From: Agapetus fuscipes
Lineage: Eukaryota; Arthropoda; Insecta; Trichoptera; Glossosomatidae
Direction: 5' to 3'
NCBI GenBank assembly: GCA_951799405.1
Contig: OX637343.1
Location: 7,378,001-7,442,000, forward strand
DNA length: 64,000 bases
The translations under genes and the position numbers were made by a program. The notes under the pieces are model-generated. The model saw nothing but the letters and a program-made list of their open reading frames with translations, was not told where the DNA came from and did no database searches. Numbering within the stretch: the first letter of the stretch is position 1; each line of letters starts with the position of its first letter. Shown here piece after piece: positions 1-10,359 of the stretch.

Positions 1-119
1 TTTTTTTTTTTTTTTTTTTGTTTGTTTATCTTTTGTTGTTTTTTATTAACATAGCTTAAGTTGTAATTAGCAATAGCTAAATAAAATAATATATATATAT
101 ATAATACGAAACCTTACTA

Positions 120-465
120 TAAGCTGCACATACAGACCAACTCCTTACCGCGCTCTCTGCAAAGAGATCACATGTCGCTTCTTCGTCTTCTTCTTTCAGT
201 GCTACTTCTAACGAAAAAACGCAACTAAGCTACACATATAGTGTAACTCTTTGCCTGCGTTATTCTCGAACGGGTCGCATGTGGCAATTCGGGACCTATT
301 TTTTTTACGGGTAAAGGGCCGGCCACGCCAACCACTTTCAGTTTAAGTGGGGGTTTCCCAGCTCTCTGGGGCGCTGGTTCTCATCTCTTGTGAAGGTTGA
401 GTAAACCTTGAGATCGAACCCTTGCTCTCGGCATGGAATGCAAGCATTCTACCAACTAAACTTTC
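120..465 (-). repeat. T1 tRNA-SINE copies, partial
   Basis: The minus strand from 465 down to 218 reads as a T1 SINE: a degraded tRNA-like head (about 465-405), a middle with CTTCACAAGA, a GGCCGGCC segment and a tail ending in the GCTTAGTTGCGTT block. A second tail fragment of the same family lies at 120-175. The head no longer folds as a functional tRNA. The window itself opens with a T run and an AT dinucleotide run at about 91-103. Confidence 0.6.
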
Positions 466-479
466 TTCACTGAAATTTA

Positions 480-905
480 AATTGTTAAGATATATGCACA
501 TTTCAGATCCATATATAATGCATGCTCATTGTCCACAAACAGAAACGTAAAAGTTCGCACTTACATATGCCGCTTTTGAATCTAATCTAATCTAAGTTGC
601 AAAGATATTTTACATTGGAGATTCACATTACATGCATTCTCAGAACCAGACACGTACAAGTTCGCGCTTGCACATGCCTCATGTGAACCTACAACATAAA
701 AACCAAATCTCAAATGCGCATACACCCTGCAACTCTTGCCGTCCTTCCCTGAAACAGGGGTGACATTGGCAAAGTGAACCATTTTTACAGCATGGGTGGT
801 CAGCCGCATACCAACCTATAAGTCAAGGAACAATACAAATGAATACAAAATAAAAAAGCAAACAAAAAGCCCTGCAACTCTTGCCGCCCTTCCCCGATAC
901 AGCTG
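480..905 (-). repeat. Tail-A copies, clustered
   Basis: Three minus-strand tail-A pieces lie in series: a 3' part at 480-580, a nearly full copy at 582-830 that starts with AATCTAATCTAATCTAAG and ends in CCTATAAGTCAAGGAA, and a short central piece at about 870-905. The open frame at 582-809 is part of the repeat and has no sign of being a gene. Confidence 0.75.
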
Positions 906-1827
906 GGTAATAATGAATCCATCTATGTAACAAAGCTACATAAGCCTTTATTAAAACGAAACTTGGAAAAAAAACTCCTAACAATATGGGTTTATTTTAT
1001 TTCCTTTATTCCATAGAAACTGTTTGTGTGCATTGAAACACAAAATCCCAAGCTCCGCCCGCTCGTTAAATACCATTTCGCGAGTTTTGTCCGCAGATTT
1101 TTTTTCTGTTTTACGAACAATTGCAGGAAGGACAAAGAGCGCGAGTAGGTACTGCATATTGCAGCATGTGCAGGCGCGCATACCGATTATTACGTCATCC
1201 GATACCAGATATAATACATGGTGTTGCGTTCATTCAGCGACATGCAAACAGATTTTGTGGGTCGCTGTAGTAAAAGTGAAAACAATGTACTTTCCAAACA
1301 ACAAATGAAATATTGGAAATGTGTTTTCCTTAAAATTCAAATCGACGCTTAAAAGGCATAAGCGACATTTCGGTCAAAAATGAGTTATGAATGCTATCCT
1401 ACTTGAAATTTTCCGCACTTTCTAATTCACTCTCCCATGGCTCTACGATGATTTTTGTGTTGTTTATGCCCAAGCAAACAACTGCGTTTCCAAAGTAGAT
1501 TTTTGTGTAACCGAAATGATTTTGACCTTTTTTGTCCTAAAGGCGCTTGTAACCTAAAAAATTGTAAAACCACATTAATAAGAATGCCAATAAATGCTTT
1601 AATTTTTTTAATTTTAGAGCTGTTTTGATTTTAACGATATGATAAGAAAATAAAAAAAAGTTATGCCATTTTTCTGCAATCTCAAACTTTAAACTGCAGT
1701 TTAGCTTAATTAAGTTCATGTCGCTTTTATTTTAACTTATTTAACTTAATTAAGTGTATGTCACTTATGCCCAACTGCCTTTTAACCGTCGATATAAAAC
1801 TGAATAAACTAACTTGATTAGCATATA
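906..1827. other. No gene seen
   Basis: AT-rich sequence with only short unsupported open frames. A short imperfect tandem pair built on TTAACTTAATTAAGT lies at about 1705-1770. Nothing else is recognised. Confidence 0.5.
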
Positions 1828-2352
1828 CTACGGAACCTCTCATAACGACCATAATTCGTTTCAGAATCTCGCTTGTTATGTTTAACGTTTATTCACATAT
1901 CATTACATACTTATAAAATTTAATGGCTTTAAACCTGGATAAATACATTAATTTAAAGCAAAAGTGTTTTTTTTAAATTAATTTATGACAAATAATTAAA
2001 TCATCTTCACTAGAAAGCTGTCTAGAAACACTTTTTTAGCTGACTCTTTAGAATTTGGTGAAAATGTGACACAGCGTTACCATTGAATAAATTTGTAACA
2101 CGCATAGCCACCTCCTGATTAGGATGATGCTTCTCAATGTACGATGAAACAGTGTCCCATGCTTTCATCATTTTTTTATTGCGCCAGAAGATTGTTGCTC
2201 TGCTACTTCCTCTTCCTCCACTTACAAACTCTCCTTCATAACTTTTTGCTGTGAAATACGATCCAACTTCGTAGCTCTCATAAGCTCGTTAAGGGAGCAA
2301 TTTTTTTCACTTTTTTGTTCGTTGTGCGAATTACGAATTAGAGGTTCCACTG
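1828..2352 (-). mobile_element. Deleted pogo/Tigger-like DNA transposon
   Basis: The two ends are inverted and related: minus-strand CAGTGGAACCTCTAATTCG at 2352 and the diverged plus-strand CTACGGAACCTCTCATAA at 1828, each flanked by TA, the target used by Tc1/mariner-pogo elements. Between them the minus strand at about 2170-2030 translates to a piece containing KAWDTVSSYIEKHHPN and LFNGNAVSHFHQILKSQ, which resembles the C-terminal tail of TIGD/Tigger transposases. Most of the transposase, including any DDE triad, is missing and stops interrupt the rest. A dead, internally deleted copy. The family call rests on recalled resemblance. Confidence 0.6.
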
Positions 2353-2880
2353 TATATTTTTGGAGTAGCAGTGCATCTTTTTTCACTTCTCTTCTTCTCA
2401 CCATTCCCCTCCTAGACGTAGGCCTCTTATGTACAATCTCCTTTCAGTTGTTGTTGGTTTTTCGTAACAAATACTGTACAGGATTCTGGCGGTCGCTGGT
2501 GATTGCAGATTGGGATTCAATTAAAAATACTTGTTTCTTGGTTGATGATGCAGCACTTTTATTTTAGAAAGTTACAGACTATTGAAGTTATTTACTCGAG
2601 AGGAATTTGATTTAATAAAAGGGCGAATTTGCTTGTTGACTCGCGTTTTTATACTATGGCCTTCTACCCATCAAAACAAATGCAACAACCACTACCATAT
2701 ATAATTAGGGTTGAGGTTGACTAATTCAAATTCCCCTACATACATTATTTAAGTATTAAATTTGCCTACCATTATTTCAATGTTTAAATCAATGTTATTT
2801 TTTACTCTTAAAAATTCCAAACAAATACTTAAATATTTTTTGTATATAAATTTTTCAACCCAACAAAGAGCATAATCTAT
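2353..2880. other. No gene seen
   Basis: AT-rich sequence with no recognised coding region or repeat. Confidence 0.4.
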
Positions 2881-2884
2881 AATT

Positions 2885-2995
2885 AATAAATGGTATGTTT
2901 TTGTGCTCCACCGGGAATCGAACCCATGACCTTCCATGTACGAGTCGTGAGTGCTCGCCACTAGACTAGGACTGGTCAAAATATTTCATATTTAT
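2885..2995 (-). repeat. T2 tRNA-SINE head fragment
   Basis: The minus strand reads CCTAGTCTAGTGG (A-box-like), then GGGTTCGATTCCCGG (B-box-like), then the GAGCACAAAAACATACC junction typical of the T2 family. Only the tRNA-like head is kept. Confidence 0.65.
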
Positions 2996-2999
2996 GTAC

Positions 3000-3545
3000 A
3001 TTTCTACTTTTGAGCTTAACATATAATGATGTGTATAAACTAGGTTTAGTATCGGACTATGAATCTGCTGTACCTCATACAAAATGTTCGTTGACAATCT
3101 TATTTAGAGTCTATCACTATGTTTAGTAAGGCCTAACTAACTCTAGACTAGTGTCTGTGGTAACGAGATGAGTATTTAATGTTTCAATAAATTATATAAA
3201 ATGTTGTTTATAATTAAATCTAAATAACTCTCTATAATGTGTTTACTAGGAAAATCAATAAATTTTATAGAAAATTTATAAACATCTTTTATTTCTTTAT
3301 ACACATCTGAAAACGTTGATTTTCCCTTTTACCGAAAGAAAAAGTTATGATTTAATGGAATGCTTGAGAACTGAAACAAGACACAAATTGGTTAAAACAT
3401 CAGGAGCGAACATTCCATTTAGGCAGAAAGGCACATAAGGTAAGCGACAGATAGCAAAGAGCGCAATTAAACTTGAAATTCATTTTAAAACCAAACACTT
3501 CTACTTCAATTGAGTAATTGCAGCTATAGTCTGAGTTGGAAATAT
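3000..3545. other. No gene seen
   Basis: AT-rich sequence; nothing recognised. Confidence 0.4.
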
Positions 3546-3680
3546 ATATAAAGGCACTGCCTTTACGAAAGGATGGCAGCCAACAGAGGCAGATGGCTGG
3601 CACAACAAGGCACTGCCTTTACAAGAGGATGACGACCAACAGAAACAGATGGCTAGCACTGCCTTAAGAAGATGACAATG
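3546..3680 (-). repeat. Short copy of the 52-58 bp minisatellite
   Basis: About two and a half units containing GGCACTGCCTTTAC and AGATGGCTGGCAC. They are the reverse complement of the minisatellite at 36438-36870, about 33 kb away. Confidence 0.7.
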
Positions 3681-3787
3681 AATAGATGAATACCAGTGAA
3701 CTTGTGAGGCTAGGTGAAGGGATATTTTACCAGAAAACGTCTGTTCGGATGAAATAGTCTCACTTCTCCCTCCTCCTCTCGTCACAA

Positions 3788-3980
3788 CAACGACAACTCG
3801 TAGAACAGCTCACATTCATTCCTTTGCAGTCGATATCAAAACTATGAGAACTTGGTGTTTTCATGACTCATTACTTTGCCAAACTACCCGCTTATGGAAC
3901 GAGCTACCAGTATCTGTGTTCCACCCTAATTTACCCTTTTCCTGTTTAAAACCAACATCAATCTCCACTCTGTTTTAGTG
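3788..3980 (+). pseudogene. LINE reverse transcriptase C-terminal fragment
   Basis: The plus strand translates to a short frame with MRTWCFHDSLL and TTRLWNELPVSVF, the pattern (R-x-LWN-x-LP, then F-x-x-LK) that closes many CR1/jockey-group reverse transcriptases. There is no start codon and no catalytic domain. It is a remnant of a 5'-truncated LINE. Confidence 0.5.
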
Positions 3981-4281
3981 TCCTACAACAAAGATAACAC
4001 AGCACACAACACAACATTACGTAACTAACAACCCTGCTACAAAGGATCGGGACATCAACCGCCACATCAACAATACCTCTGTGGAACTGCAACAAGTGTC
4101 ATAACCCTAAAGATTTTCCGAAATCTAGAAGTCTCCTGCACAGGATTCCTTAAAAAAGAAGACACCGAACATCTCCAGACATATGGAGCTGCAGATTTTA
4201 GTATGAGCTAGATATATACGAAAGATGCCCAATGCCCAACTCACGATGTCCTTTGATATTCATTAAGTGTTTCTACCCATA

Positions 4282-4473
4282 GGGCCTATTGCACCAACCT
4301 CCAATCAATATTTGATTAACACATCAAATTTGATTGCTTAATTCTGGTAAGGACATCGGTTAAATATAACTCAGAAGTGGGAAATAATATGATGGAATTC
4401 GAACAGGAATTTGATGGTAGAAATCACAGTTAATTTGGATTTTTGTCCGATTGGAGTTTGGTGCAACAGGCCC
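4282..4473. mobile_element. PIF/Harbinger-like MITE, copy 1
   Basis: A 192-bp non-coding element with imperfect inverted ends: GGGCCTATTGCACCAACCT on the left and the complement of GGGCCTGTTGCACCAAACT on the right. Flanking trinucleotides are ATA and TTA, close to the TWA target duplication of PIF/Harbinger elements. Copy 2 lies at 60367-60605. Confidence 0.65.
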
Positions 4474-4799
4474 TTAATCTTTCCTTGTATGATGAGATAA
4501 CTGTTTTTCTTTCTCTAAGGTTCAACAAGTTTCTCTATTCCATCGTTGAAGGGCATGATTGCGAACCCGATGCTTTTAACATGGTCAGTAGACGCTCTAA
4601 TCTTCCCGCCATCAACTGGACACTGAGGCTTAAGTAAGGGCCCAGTCGACGTAATCTAATTCCTCTGTGTTTCATTATTCTCTGCGTGACGTTGATATTG
4701 GATTATGGGAGGTCAGAACCTTCAGTACGTGAGGAAGAGCGGAGAGGATACACCATTGGGTTATAATATCAGTGGAGAAGAAACTAACTTACGGCTTTG

Positions 4800-5190
4800 T
4801 AATATAGTTCCTTGACTTATAGGTTGGTATGCGGCTGACCACCCATACTGTAAACAATGGTTCACTTTGCCAATGTCACCCCTGTTTCAGGGAAGCACGG
4901 CAAGAGTTGCAGGGTGTATGTTCATTTGAGATTGGGTTTTTATATTGTAGGTCCACATGCGGCATGTGTTAGCGCGAAATTATACATGTCTGCTTGTGGG
5001 AATGCATTTAATATAAATCTTTAATGTTACAAATATTTGCAACTTAGATTAGAATACAAAAATCCACAGTTCGATAACAACCCAATCTCAAATGAACAAA
5101 AGCCCAGCAACTCTTGCCTACCTTTTATGAAAAAGAGTTGGCATTGGTATATATCTTTGCAGCTTAGATTAGATTAGATTAGATTAGAAT
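4800..5190 (+). repeat. Tail-A copy plus rearranged second copy
   Basis: A near-complete plus-strand tail-A spans about 4808-5055, from CTTGACTTATAGGTTGG to GCAACTTAGATTAGA. It is followed by a minus-strand central piece (5070-5145) that joins a plus-strand end with four AGATT units (5150-5190), a rearranged second copy. Confidence 0.7.
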
Positions 5191-5284
5191 ATACTATGAG
5201 ACATACCATACTAGACCTGTCAACTGCAGAGCTGTCAAACACCACACAATACTTTAAAATCATGTGAGATCCTATGCTATCTCT

Positions 5285-5329
5285 TTCTCTTGATAATGAC
5301 CTGAATATTGAAGGTCGAAAGTACTTGAG
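5285..5329 (+). ncRNA. Hammerhead-like motif, degenerate
   Basis: CTTGATAAT is followed by a GACCT/AGGTC hairpin and GAAAG. The block matches the reverse complement of 41846-41886, so it is a dispersed repeat. The core departs from CTGANGA, so activity is doubtful. Confidence 0.3.
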
Positions 5330-5455
5330 GTAGAAAATGTTATTGTGAAAATAGAACTACATTTTTGAAAAGAATAATTTTATTTTAAATAAAATGAATT
5401 TTTACTGTGTGAATACACAAACCCTACAAAATCTATCTCTTTACTTTATTTCGAC

Positions 5456-5710
5456 ATGCAACAATTATACATGCCAACTGATGCCACTGAAATGGGTGTA
5501 AAGAGGCAGACACTCAGATCCGTGGGCGATGGAGCAGTCAATTTGGTTCAGCCGCCCCGTCAGATTCGCACAAATTTCGGAGACCGCGCTTTCCGTGTTG
5601 CGGGTCTGGTAGAGTGGAACAGACTGCCACCCGGAGTGAAGAACTCCAAATCTGTGGGTGCATTTTGCGGAGCACTCAAGACACACCTTTTTAGAAAGTC
5701 TTATCCATGA
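5456..5710 (+). pseudogene. LINE reverse transcriptase C-terminal fragment
   Basis: An 84-residue open frame ends a LINE reverse-transcriptase protein. Its second half has FGDRAFRVAGLVEWNRLPPG and then ALKTHLFRKS before the stop, the conserved closing pattern of CR1/jockey-group proteins. The first methionine is internal to the former protein, so this is a 5'-truncated copy and not a gene. The post-stop segment with GGTGTGACACACACAAAAAC is shared with 28200-28260, and resembles the 3' part of T2 SINEs. Confidence 0.6.
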
Positions 5711-5879
5711 TCTTGAGGTGTGACACACACAAAAACGGTGCTCTCTTCGGCGTTTTAGAATAATTTTCCTTAAAAAAATGTCAAATACACCGACCATAAT
5801 AATTAAGATAATAAAGAGGAAAAACATTTTAGTAATGCCAACAATGCAGAAGAAAATTCTAACCACTCTACCTTTTGCC

Positions 5880-6170
5880 TAATAACTGTGTGTTGACTCT
5901 CAGAGTATCATTTTTCTCTTTCTAACTAACGTTGATTTGTATTCAGGAAGGTTGAAACGGATACTTGCTAAAATGGTTTCGACTCCACTATATAAAAATG
6001 GGCTACACCGTACGCCATCATTATCTGCGCAGGTTTTATAAGCAGGGCACGTATAGGGAACTGAATTTAGGGAAAATTGCGATCGTAGGAGTCCAATAAA
6101 ATGAGTAACGCATGACACGACCTTAGTCGTAAATGTACAAGCGACACCAACACTCATGCGCTATCATATC
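5880..6170. repeat. Dispersed repeat shared with 29210-29460
   Basis: Shared words include TTTTTCTCTTTCTAA and TTTCGACTCCACT, in the same order and at similar spacing in both places. No coding capacity is visible and the class is unknown. Confidence 0.35.
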
Positions 6171-6597
6171 GCGTACATTCAACAAGTGAGACTTGGACTC
6201 GTACAATAGAAATGTGAGAGGAAAAGGAGGAGAAATAAGACCGAGAAGATCCTGTGCTTCTACCAAACCACTGTTCTCCGAAGAGTTCTCCTTCGACCTG
6301 GAGCTCGTTTTCCCTCAATTCTTCCCTGTATGATAAGATGTAGGAGTAAATACTTCTCATTTCTTATTACGCGGCCGAAATAAACCAGTTTTTGCCTTTT
6401 GATGGACATTAGGTATTTGACCATCGCATTCATACGAGAAAGAACCTCGGCATTTTTTACTCGATCCGTCCAGGGCTGGAAGTCTCATCACCACGGTAAT
6501 TCTTACCTACCGAATATTGGTAATATGTGTATGAAGACTAATCAGCTATTCACTTGCGGTCATCTTGGATTGACAGGTCTTCATACAAATATTACAG

Positions 6598-6911
6598 ATA
6601 GTTAGGTTTAAGTTAGAATTACGGTCTTTTGACATTTTGACAATTATATTAATTTTTAAAACTGAACAATTTCAAAACTTAATTGAAATCGGATATTTAA
6701 CTAACCGTTTAGAGAGAACTTACATCATTCTCAACGTTTCGTCAGCGACGTAGCCGACGTCTTCAGGAGAACATCCTCTCTGCACGATGAGTTCATCCTC
6801 AGTCAGCGACGAAACGTGGAGAATGATGTAAGTTCTCTCTAAACGGTTCGTTAAATATCCGATTTAAATTAAGTTTTGAAATTGTTCAGTTTTAAAAATT
6901 AATATAATTGT
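6598..6911. mobile_element. Foldback (Penelope-like end?) element
   Basis: A 314-bp insertion whose two halves are inverted copies (TAGAGAGAACTTACATCATT against AATGATGTAAGTTCTCTCTA) around a short centre. It is flanked by CAAATATTACAG at 6586-6597 and 6912-6923, which gives a target duplication of up to 12 bp. Each arm carries the CGAAACGT block; the left arm, read on the minus strand, holds a hammerhead-like core. Confidence 0.75.
6726..6774 (-). ncRNA. Hammerhead-like ribozyme motif
   Basis: On the minus strand: TTCTC, CTGAAGA, one extra C, hairpin GTCGGC/GCTGAC, GAAA, CGTT, GAGAA. The outer TTCTC and GAGAA pair as stem I. The base after the GT differs from the usual cleavage-site H in other copies. 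See the better copy at 49342-49387. Confidence 0.45.
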
Positions 6912-7016
6912 CAAATATTACAGGTATTCGGTAGGTAGGAATTACCGTAGTGATGAGACTTCCAGCCCAGGGAACCTTCAACATCTGAGATTAGACCCAA
7001 ATTTCAAAGGCAGTGG

Positions 7017-7450
7017 TTCTATTTCATGTTCTCGTGCTTCCAGTATCCACCTATGGTGTGGAAATAAAAGGGCTCACTCAGTATAGCGCCAACAGACTGA
7101 GGATGTGCCAAAATCCATTGCAAGGAGGATGCTGGGAACAAGCCTCAGAGACAGGGTTCCAAGCAAGAAGATCCGTAGGCGCACTGATGTTATACAGCAA
7201 GTGGCCTGCTTGAAGTAGCGCTGGGAATGTCACGTCACAAGACAGTACCATGGTAGGTGGTCGAAAAGAAGCGTCCAGTAGCGGCCGAGGATGTCCAAGC
7301 GGGGAGTGAGGAGACCCCTACTGAGGGGGCTGGATGACATCAAAGGAACTACAGGCAGAGGATGGCTAAACACTGCAGCCGATAGATGAACTTGGAGAAG
7401 ATTGGAGGAAACCTACGTCCAGGAATCGACTCAGAGAGGCTGAAAAAGGA
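7017..7450 (+). pseudogene. RTE-D LINE 3' fragment
   Basis: Plus-strand translation across several frameshifts and stops gives VLPVSTYGVE, NRLRMCQ and a downstream MSKRGVGRPLLRGLDDI region. These are the C-terminal features of RTE-clade proteins with the R-W-AGHV and KR-x-GRP motifs. It is joined head-on to the minus-strand RTE-E sequence at 7016, where both share TGTTCT. The related copy is at 58905-59190. Confidence 0.65.
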
Positions 7451-7557
7451 AGGAAAAATTATGTTCTCCACCCTTCCATAACATAGAGTACAAACGGAAA
7501 GATGTAGCATCTGACCATACGCAGACGCAACTCTTTAAATTTGGTAAGTCCCTTCAA

Positions 7558-7863
7558 TTAATCTTTGACTCCTCCCCTGATTCCTGGATGGTCTGTGACT
7601 CTACTAGATTTGTCGTCAGAGCCAGCAGCCATTCTGTCTCCATTATTTGGTTGAACCCAATTTGGCTTCTCCCGTAGCTTAATACTGAAATATTCCCGAT
7701 ACTCTGTTATGAGAGTCTCATAATCGAAAGCTGATTGAATTGTTGGTCCATCACAGCAGCCATTAAAGTCCTGATGAAGTGATGATGACGTGAAGGACGG
7801 AGCTCGAGTGTGCGCGAGTAGGTGCAGACACCAGCAGGGCTGGAACACTGGGGGTGTAAGCAT
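7558..7863 (-). CDS. Unrecognised 101-residue open frame
   Basis: An open minus-strand frame whose composition looks protein-like (few biased residues, with an acidic-aromatic stretch YETLITEYREYF near the middle and a charged C-terminus). It matches no repeat elsewhere in the window and I recognise no family. It could be an orphan exon, a transposon remnant or chance. No convincing splice sites or neighbours support it. Confidence 0.2.
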   Translation of the reverse strand: MLTPPVFQPCWCLHLLAHTRAPSFTSSSLHQDFNGCCDGPTIQSAFDYETLITEYREYFSIKLREKPNWVQPNNGDRMAAGSDDKSSRVTDHPGIRGGVKD

Positions 7864-8019
7864 GACTTAGTCGAATATTGGCGGGAGTAATTCGAAAGAT
7901 TCGAATATATTATAATTATTTATCACGTTGCTCCTTGATTGAAGTATAAATATCATGTGAATTGTGACCTTATTGCGTGTCCGTATGAGAAATATTATAT
8001 TTCTAGTCGTCAAGCTTTT

Positions 8020-8140
8020 TATTCCTTGGCTAATTGGTTGGTGTGGGGCTGACCCCCCATGCCGTACAAACTTGATTCACTTTTGTCAATGCCCCCCGTT
8101 TTCAGGGAAAGGCGGCAGAAGTTGCAAAGTTTATTTATAT
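8020..8140 (+). repeat. Tail-A copy, 3'-truncated
   Basis: Begins TTCCTTGGCTAATTGGTTGG and runs through the GGGAAAGGCGG segment, then stops. It keeps the usual 5' start but lacks the AGATT end. Confidence 0.6.
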
Positions 8141-8149
8141 ATCAGGCTA

Positions 8150-8934
8150 ACCTAGGCCAAAACAAAAGGTCTCTTGATGTGAGATTCACACAAAAACAGG
8201 TTTCTCTGACAATTTTCATTTTATCAACTCCATCATTATCATGAACTCGACCGCCCTAGGTGAGTCTTGGCTGAATCCAGGATTCTCCTCCACTCTGGCC
8301 TGTCCATCGCCTTTGATCTCCAGCTACGTTATTATGTTTGCCTTGGCTGCATCTGCGTTAACACTGTCCATCCATCGACTTTCGGTTTCCCTGGTATCTT
8401 GTTCCTTTTTAATTACATACGTACATTATATTGGACATTTATATATATATATCTGTTAACATAATATTCGATATTCGAAAAAAAGTCGAATACTGTAAAA
8501 GGCACGTCTCCACCCTAGCACCATCGTCTGACAGGTCCTTGAAGGCAAATACTTGTAAGTATATGGATGCTGTGTTGGCTGTGTATCTGTGACACTGAGT
8601 GTATCTAATAATTATCGAGAATACCTAATACGCAAGCAGCAGGTAATCACATCACTTACCGGGAGACGTGATTAATTGGGTTAGAGAAGCCCCGTGACGT
8701 CACTGGGCCAAGCAGACACACACCAGGACTGTGGGCAACGGACTTCTTAGAGAGGTTGTTTAATATGTAAACAGAAAGAACGGCATCGTCCCTCAACACG
8801 GAATTAGGACAAATCCACATTTTTGAAAACATTATTCTTATGCGCACGGCAGCCGCTTGTAAGTTTGTTAATGTGATTTATTGTTATTATTTATGTTGCT
8901 TTACTTTTTGTTATAAACTTATTCATATTTAAGT
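8150..8934. other. No gene seen
   Basis: Several short overlapping open frames with no recognisable content. A short AT run lies near 8440-8450. Confidence 0.4.
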
Positions 8935-8957
8935 AGGTTAGGTTAGGTTAGGTTCAG
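8935..8957 (+). repeat. Short TTAGG interstitial run
   Basis: About four tandem GGTTA/TTAGG units. TTAGG is the ancestral insect telomere repeat, but a run this short is common inside chromosomes and does not show a telomere. Confidence 0.6.
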
Positions 8958-8959
8958 CT

Positions 8960-9085
8960 TTTTAGTTCAGTTTTTTAACCCAGCGAAGAGCACATTTGGA
9001 AATATAAATGGTATATTAGAATCCACAACGTTCCATTTACAAGTCCGACGTGTTGCCACTGGACTACGAACCGGTCCAAGAAATT
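8960..9085 (-). repeat. T2 tRNA-SINE head fragment
   Basis: The minus strand reads GGACCGGTTCGTAGTCCAG, a decayed B box, then the ATTTATATTTCC and GCTCTTCGCTGGG segments that follow the head in T2 copies. Confidence 0.6.
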
Positions 9086-9143
9086 CCAACAACACGCGGT
9101 GTACCTGAGCGGTCACCCATCCAAGTAGCATCCGCGCCCAATA

Positions 9144-9485
9144 TTGCTTAACTTCGGTGATCTAATGAGAACCGGTGCTTTCAACATGGTATCGTCGTTG
9201 ACGATAGCTCCAGCTACCCCAAGCAGTAGAACAGCAACACTGCTATCAGCAGCATCCTGTCGCAGTCGGATAGAGTTTCCAAGAAGGGAAAAGAATACCG
9301 TTTTTGGAGATCGAGCCTTCAAGGTGGTTGCTCCAACGATATGGAACGGCCTCCCAGATGACCTGCGCAAAATGGATCTGGAGAGCATTTTTAGAAAGGG
9401 ATTGAAGACCCACCTGTTCGCGCGTTTATGGGCAAGTGCCTTTGGGATGACCAAGAGACATGAAAAGGCGATATTAAAATCCTGA
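9144..9485 (+). pseudogene. LINE reverse transcriptase C-terminal fragment
   Basis: A 113-residue open frame whose second half holds FGDRAFKVVAPTIWNGLPDD and GLKTHLFARL, the closing pattern of CR1/L2/jockey-group reverse transcriptases. The upstream half (SRIEFPRREKNT) is plausible LINE sequence. No catalytic motif is present; it is the 3' end of a 5'-truncated copy, followed by a TTA microsatellite (9486-9502) as a likely tail. Confidence 0.6.
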
Positions 9486-9719
9486 ATTATTATTATTATA
9501 AACTGTCCCCACCTTAAGAAGCTGACTTGTCATTTATCAACAGGGCGCGTCAGAACGGTCTGCGATTGACAAAAATATAATTAGGAGTCGTAAAATGCGC
9601 GCGTAACGCAATCAGACAAGAGCCGGGGCACTCAGAGGGAGTCCCTACCTGTAAAGGTAAATAGACGTCAATTATAACCTGGTACATGCCTGCATATAAG
9701 ACATAATAATAATAATCTT

Positions 9720-10007
9720 AGGATGATTTATTTGGTGAGCGCTGTTTTTGTGTGTATCACACCTCAAGAACCCTCTGCGAGCTTGGTCGTCGCTGTAGAA
9801 AGCGGCAATTCTCAATCAAGACCCAGTTGCTGTAAGGCTAGATGGACTTTTAGTGACCGGTCTTTGGTAAAGGTATTTGAATTTTTCACCCGGCGAAGAG
9901 CATATATGTGAAAATATAAATGGTATTTTTTTGTGCTCCGCCGGGATACGAACCCAGAACCTTCCATTTACGAGTCAGAGGTTTTAACCACTAGACTACG
10001 GACCGGT
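9720..10007 (-). repeat. T2 tRNA-SINE, near full length
   Basis: The best complete T2 copy. On the minus strand: GACCGGTCCGTAGTCTAGTGG head with GGGTTCGTATCCCGG, then GCTCTTCGCCGGG, the GACCGGTCACTAAAAG segment, GCAACTGGGTCTTGATTG, and finally GTGTGATACACACAAAAACA followed by a TTATTATTA tail at 9700-9715. About 290 bp. Confidence 0.75.
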
Positions 10008-10089
10008 CACATATTTCATTCTCACACAATATCAGACGTCAAAATGCACGAAAAAGTGATAAAATGTATAAAAAAAACATGAAATAGTG

Positions 10090-10350
10090 GGAAGAGTCTA
10101 TCTTTAATCTAAGTTGCAAAGGTTTATTGACATTTATGGCTTAATTTAATCCACACTCACAAGCAGACACGTCTAAGTATACGTTCCAGTAAAATAACGG
10201 AGGAAACCTAAACCTCAAATGAACGTAAATATTGTTACTCCTGCAGCCTGTCCCTGAAACCGTGGTGACAAAATTTTGACAAAAGTTAACTTTTTCCAAT
10301 GCCACCCCATTTTTTTTTTACCAACCTACATATTAGTCAACGAACCGATC
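10090..10350 (-). repeat. Tail-A copy
   Basis: A diverged minus-strand copy from TAATCTAAGTTGCAAAGG to the ACCAACCTA block near 10322. Confidence 0.65.
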
Positions 10351-10359
10351 ATCTATAAT

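Larger units (their letters stand above)
6476..6965. mobile_element. TIR MITE with a nested foldback insertion
   Basis: The ends are inverted over about 45 bp, starting CTGGAAGTCTCATCACC and including the TACCTACCGAATAT segment. The flanks carry CCAGGG on both sides, a probable target duplication. Without the nested piece the element is about 165 bp and matches the copy at 49736-49899 in inverted orientation. Confidence 0.75.
6180..7540 (-). pseudogene. RTE-E LINE fragment, minus strand, interrupted
   Basis: Minus-strand sequence at 7540-7455, 7016-6969 and 6475-6180 follows the same order as the RTE-E copy at 46560-47010. Conceptually it holds pieces like FEMWVYRRMLK, the WMDRV region and NEKYLLLHLIIQGRIEGK, the C-terminal region of an RTE-clade reverse transcriptase. 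It is broken by stops, by the MITE at 6476-6965 and by the oppositely oriented RTE-D segment at 7017-7450. Non-functional. Confidence 0.65.

Noticed and set aside
8935..8957. Telomere or telomere-fusion site
   Set aside because: Only about four TTAGG units, with ordinary sequence on both sides.
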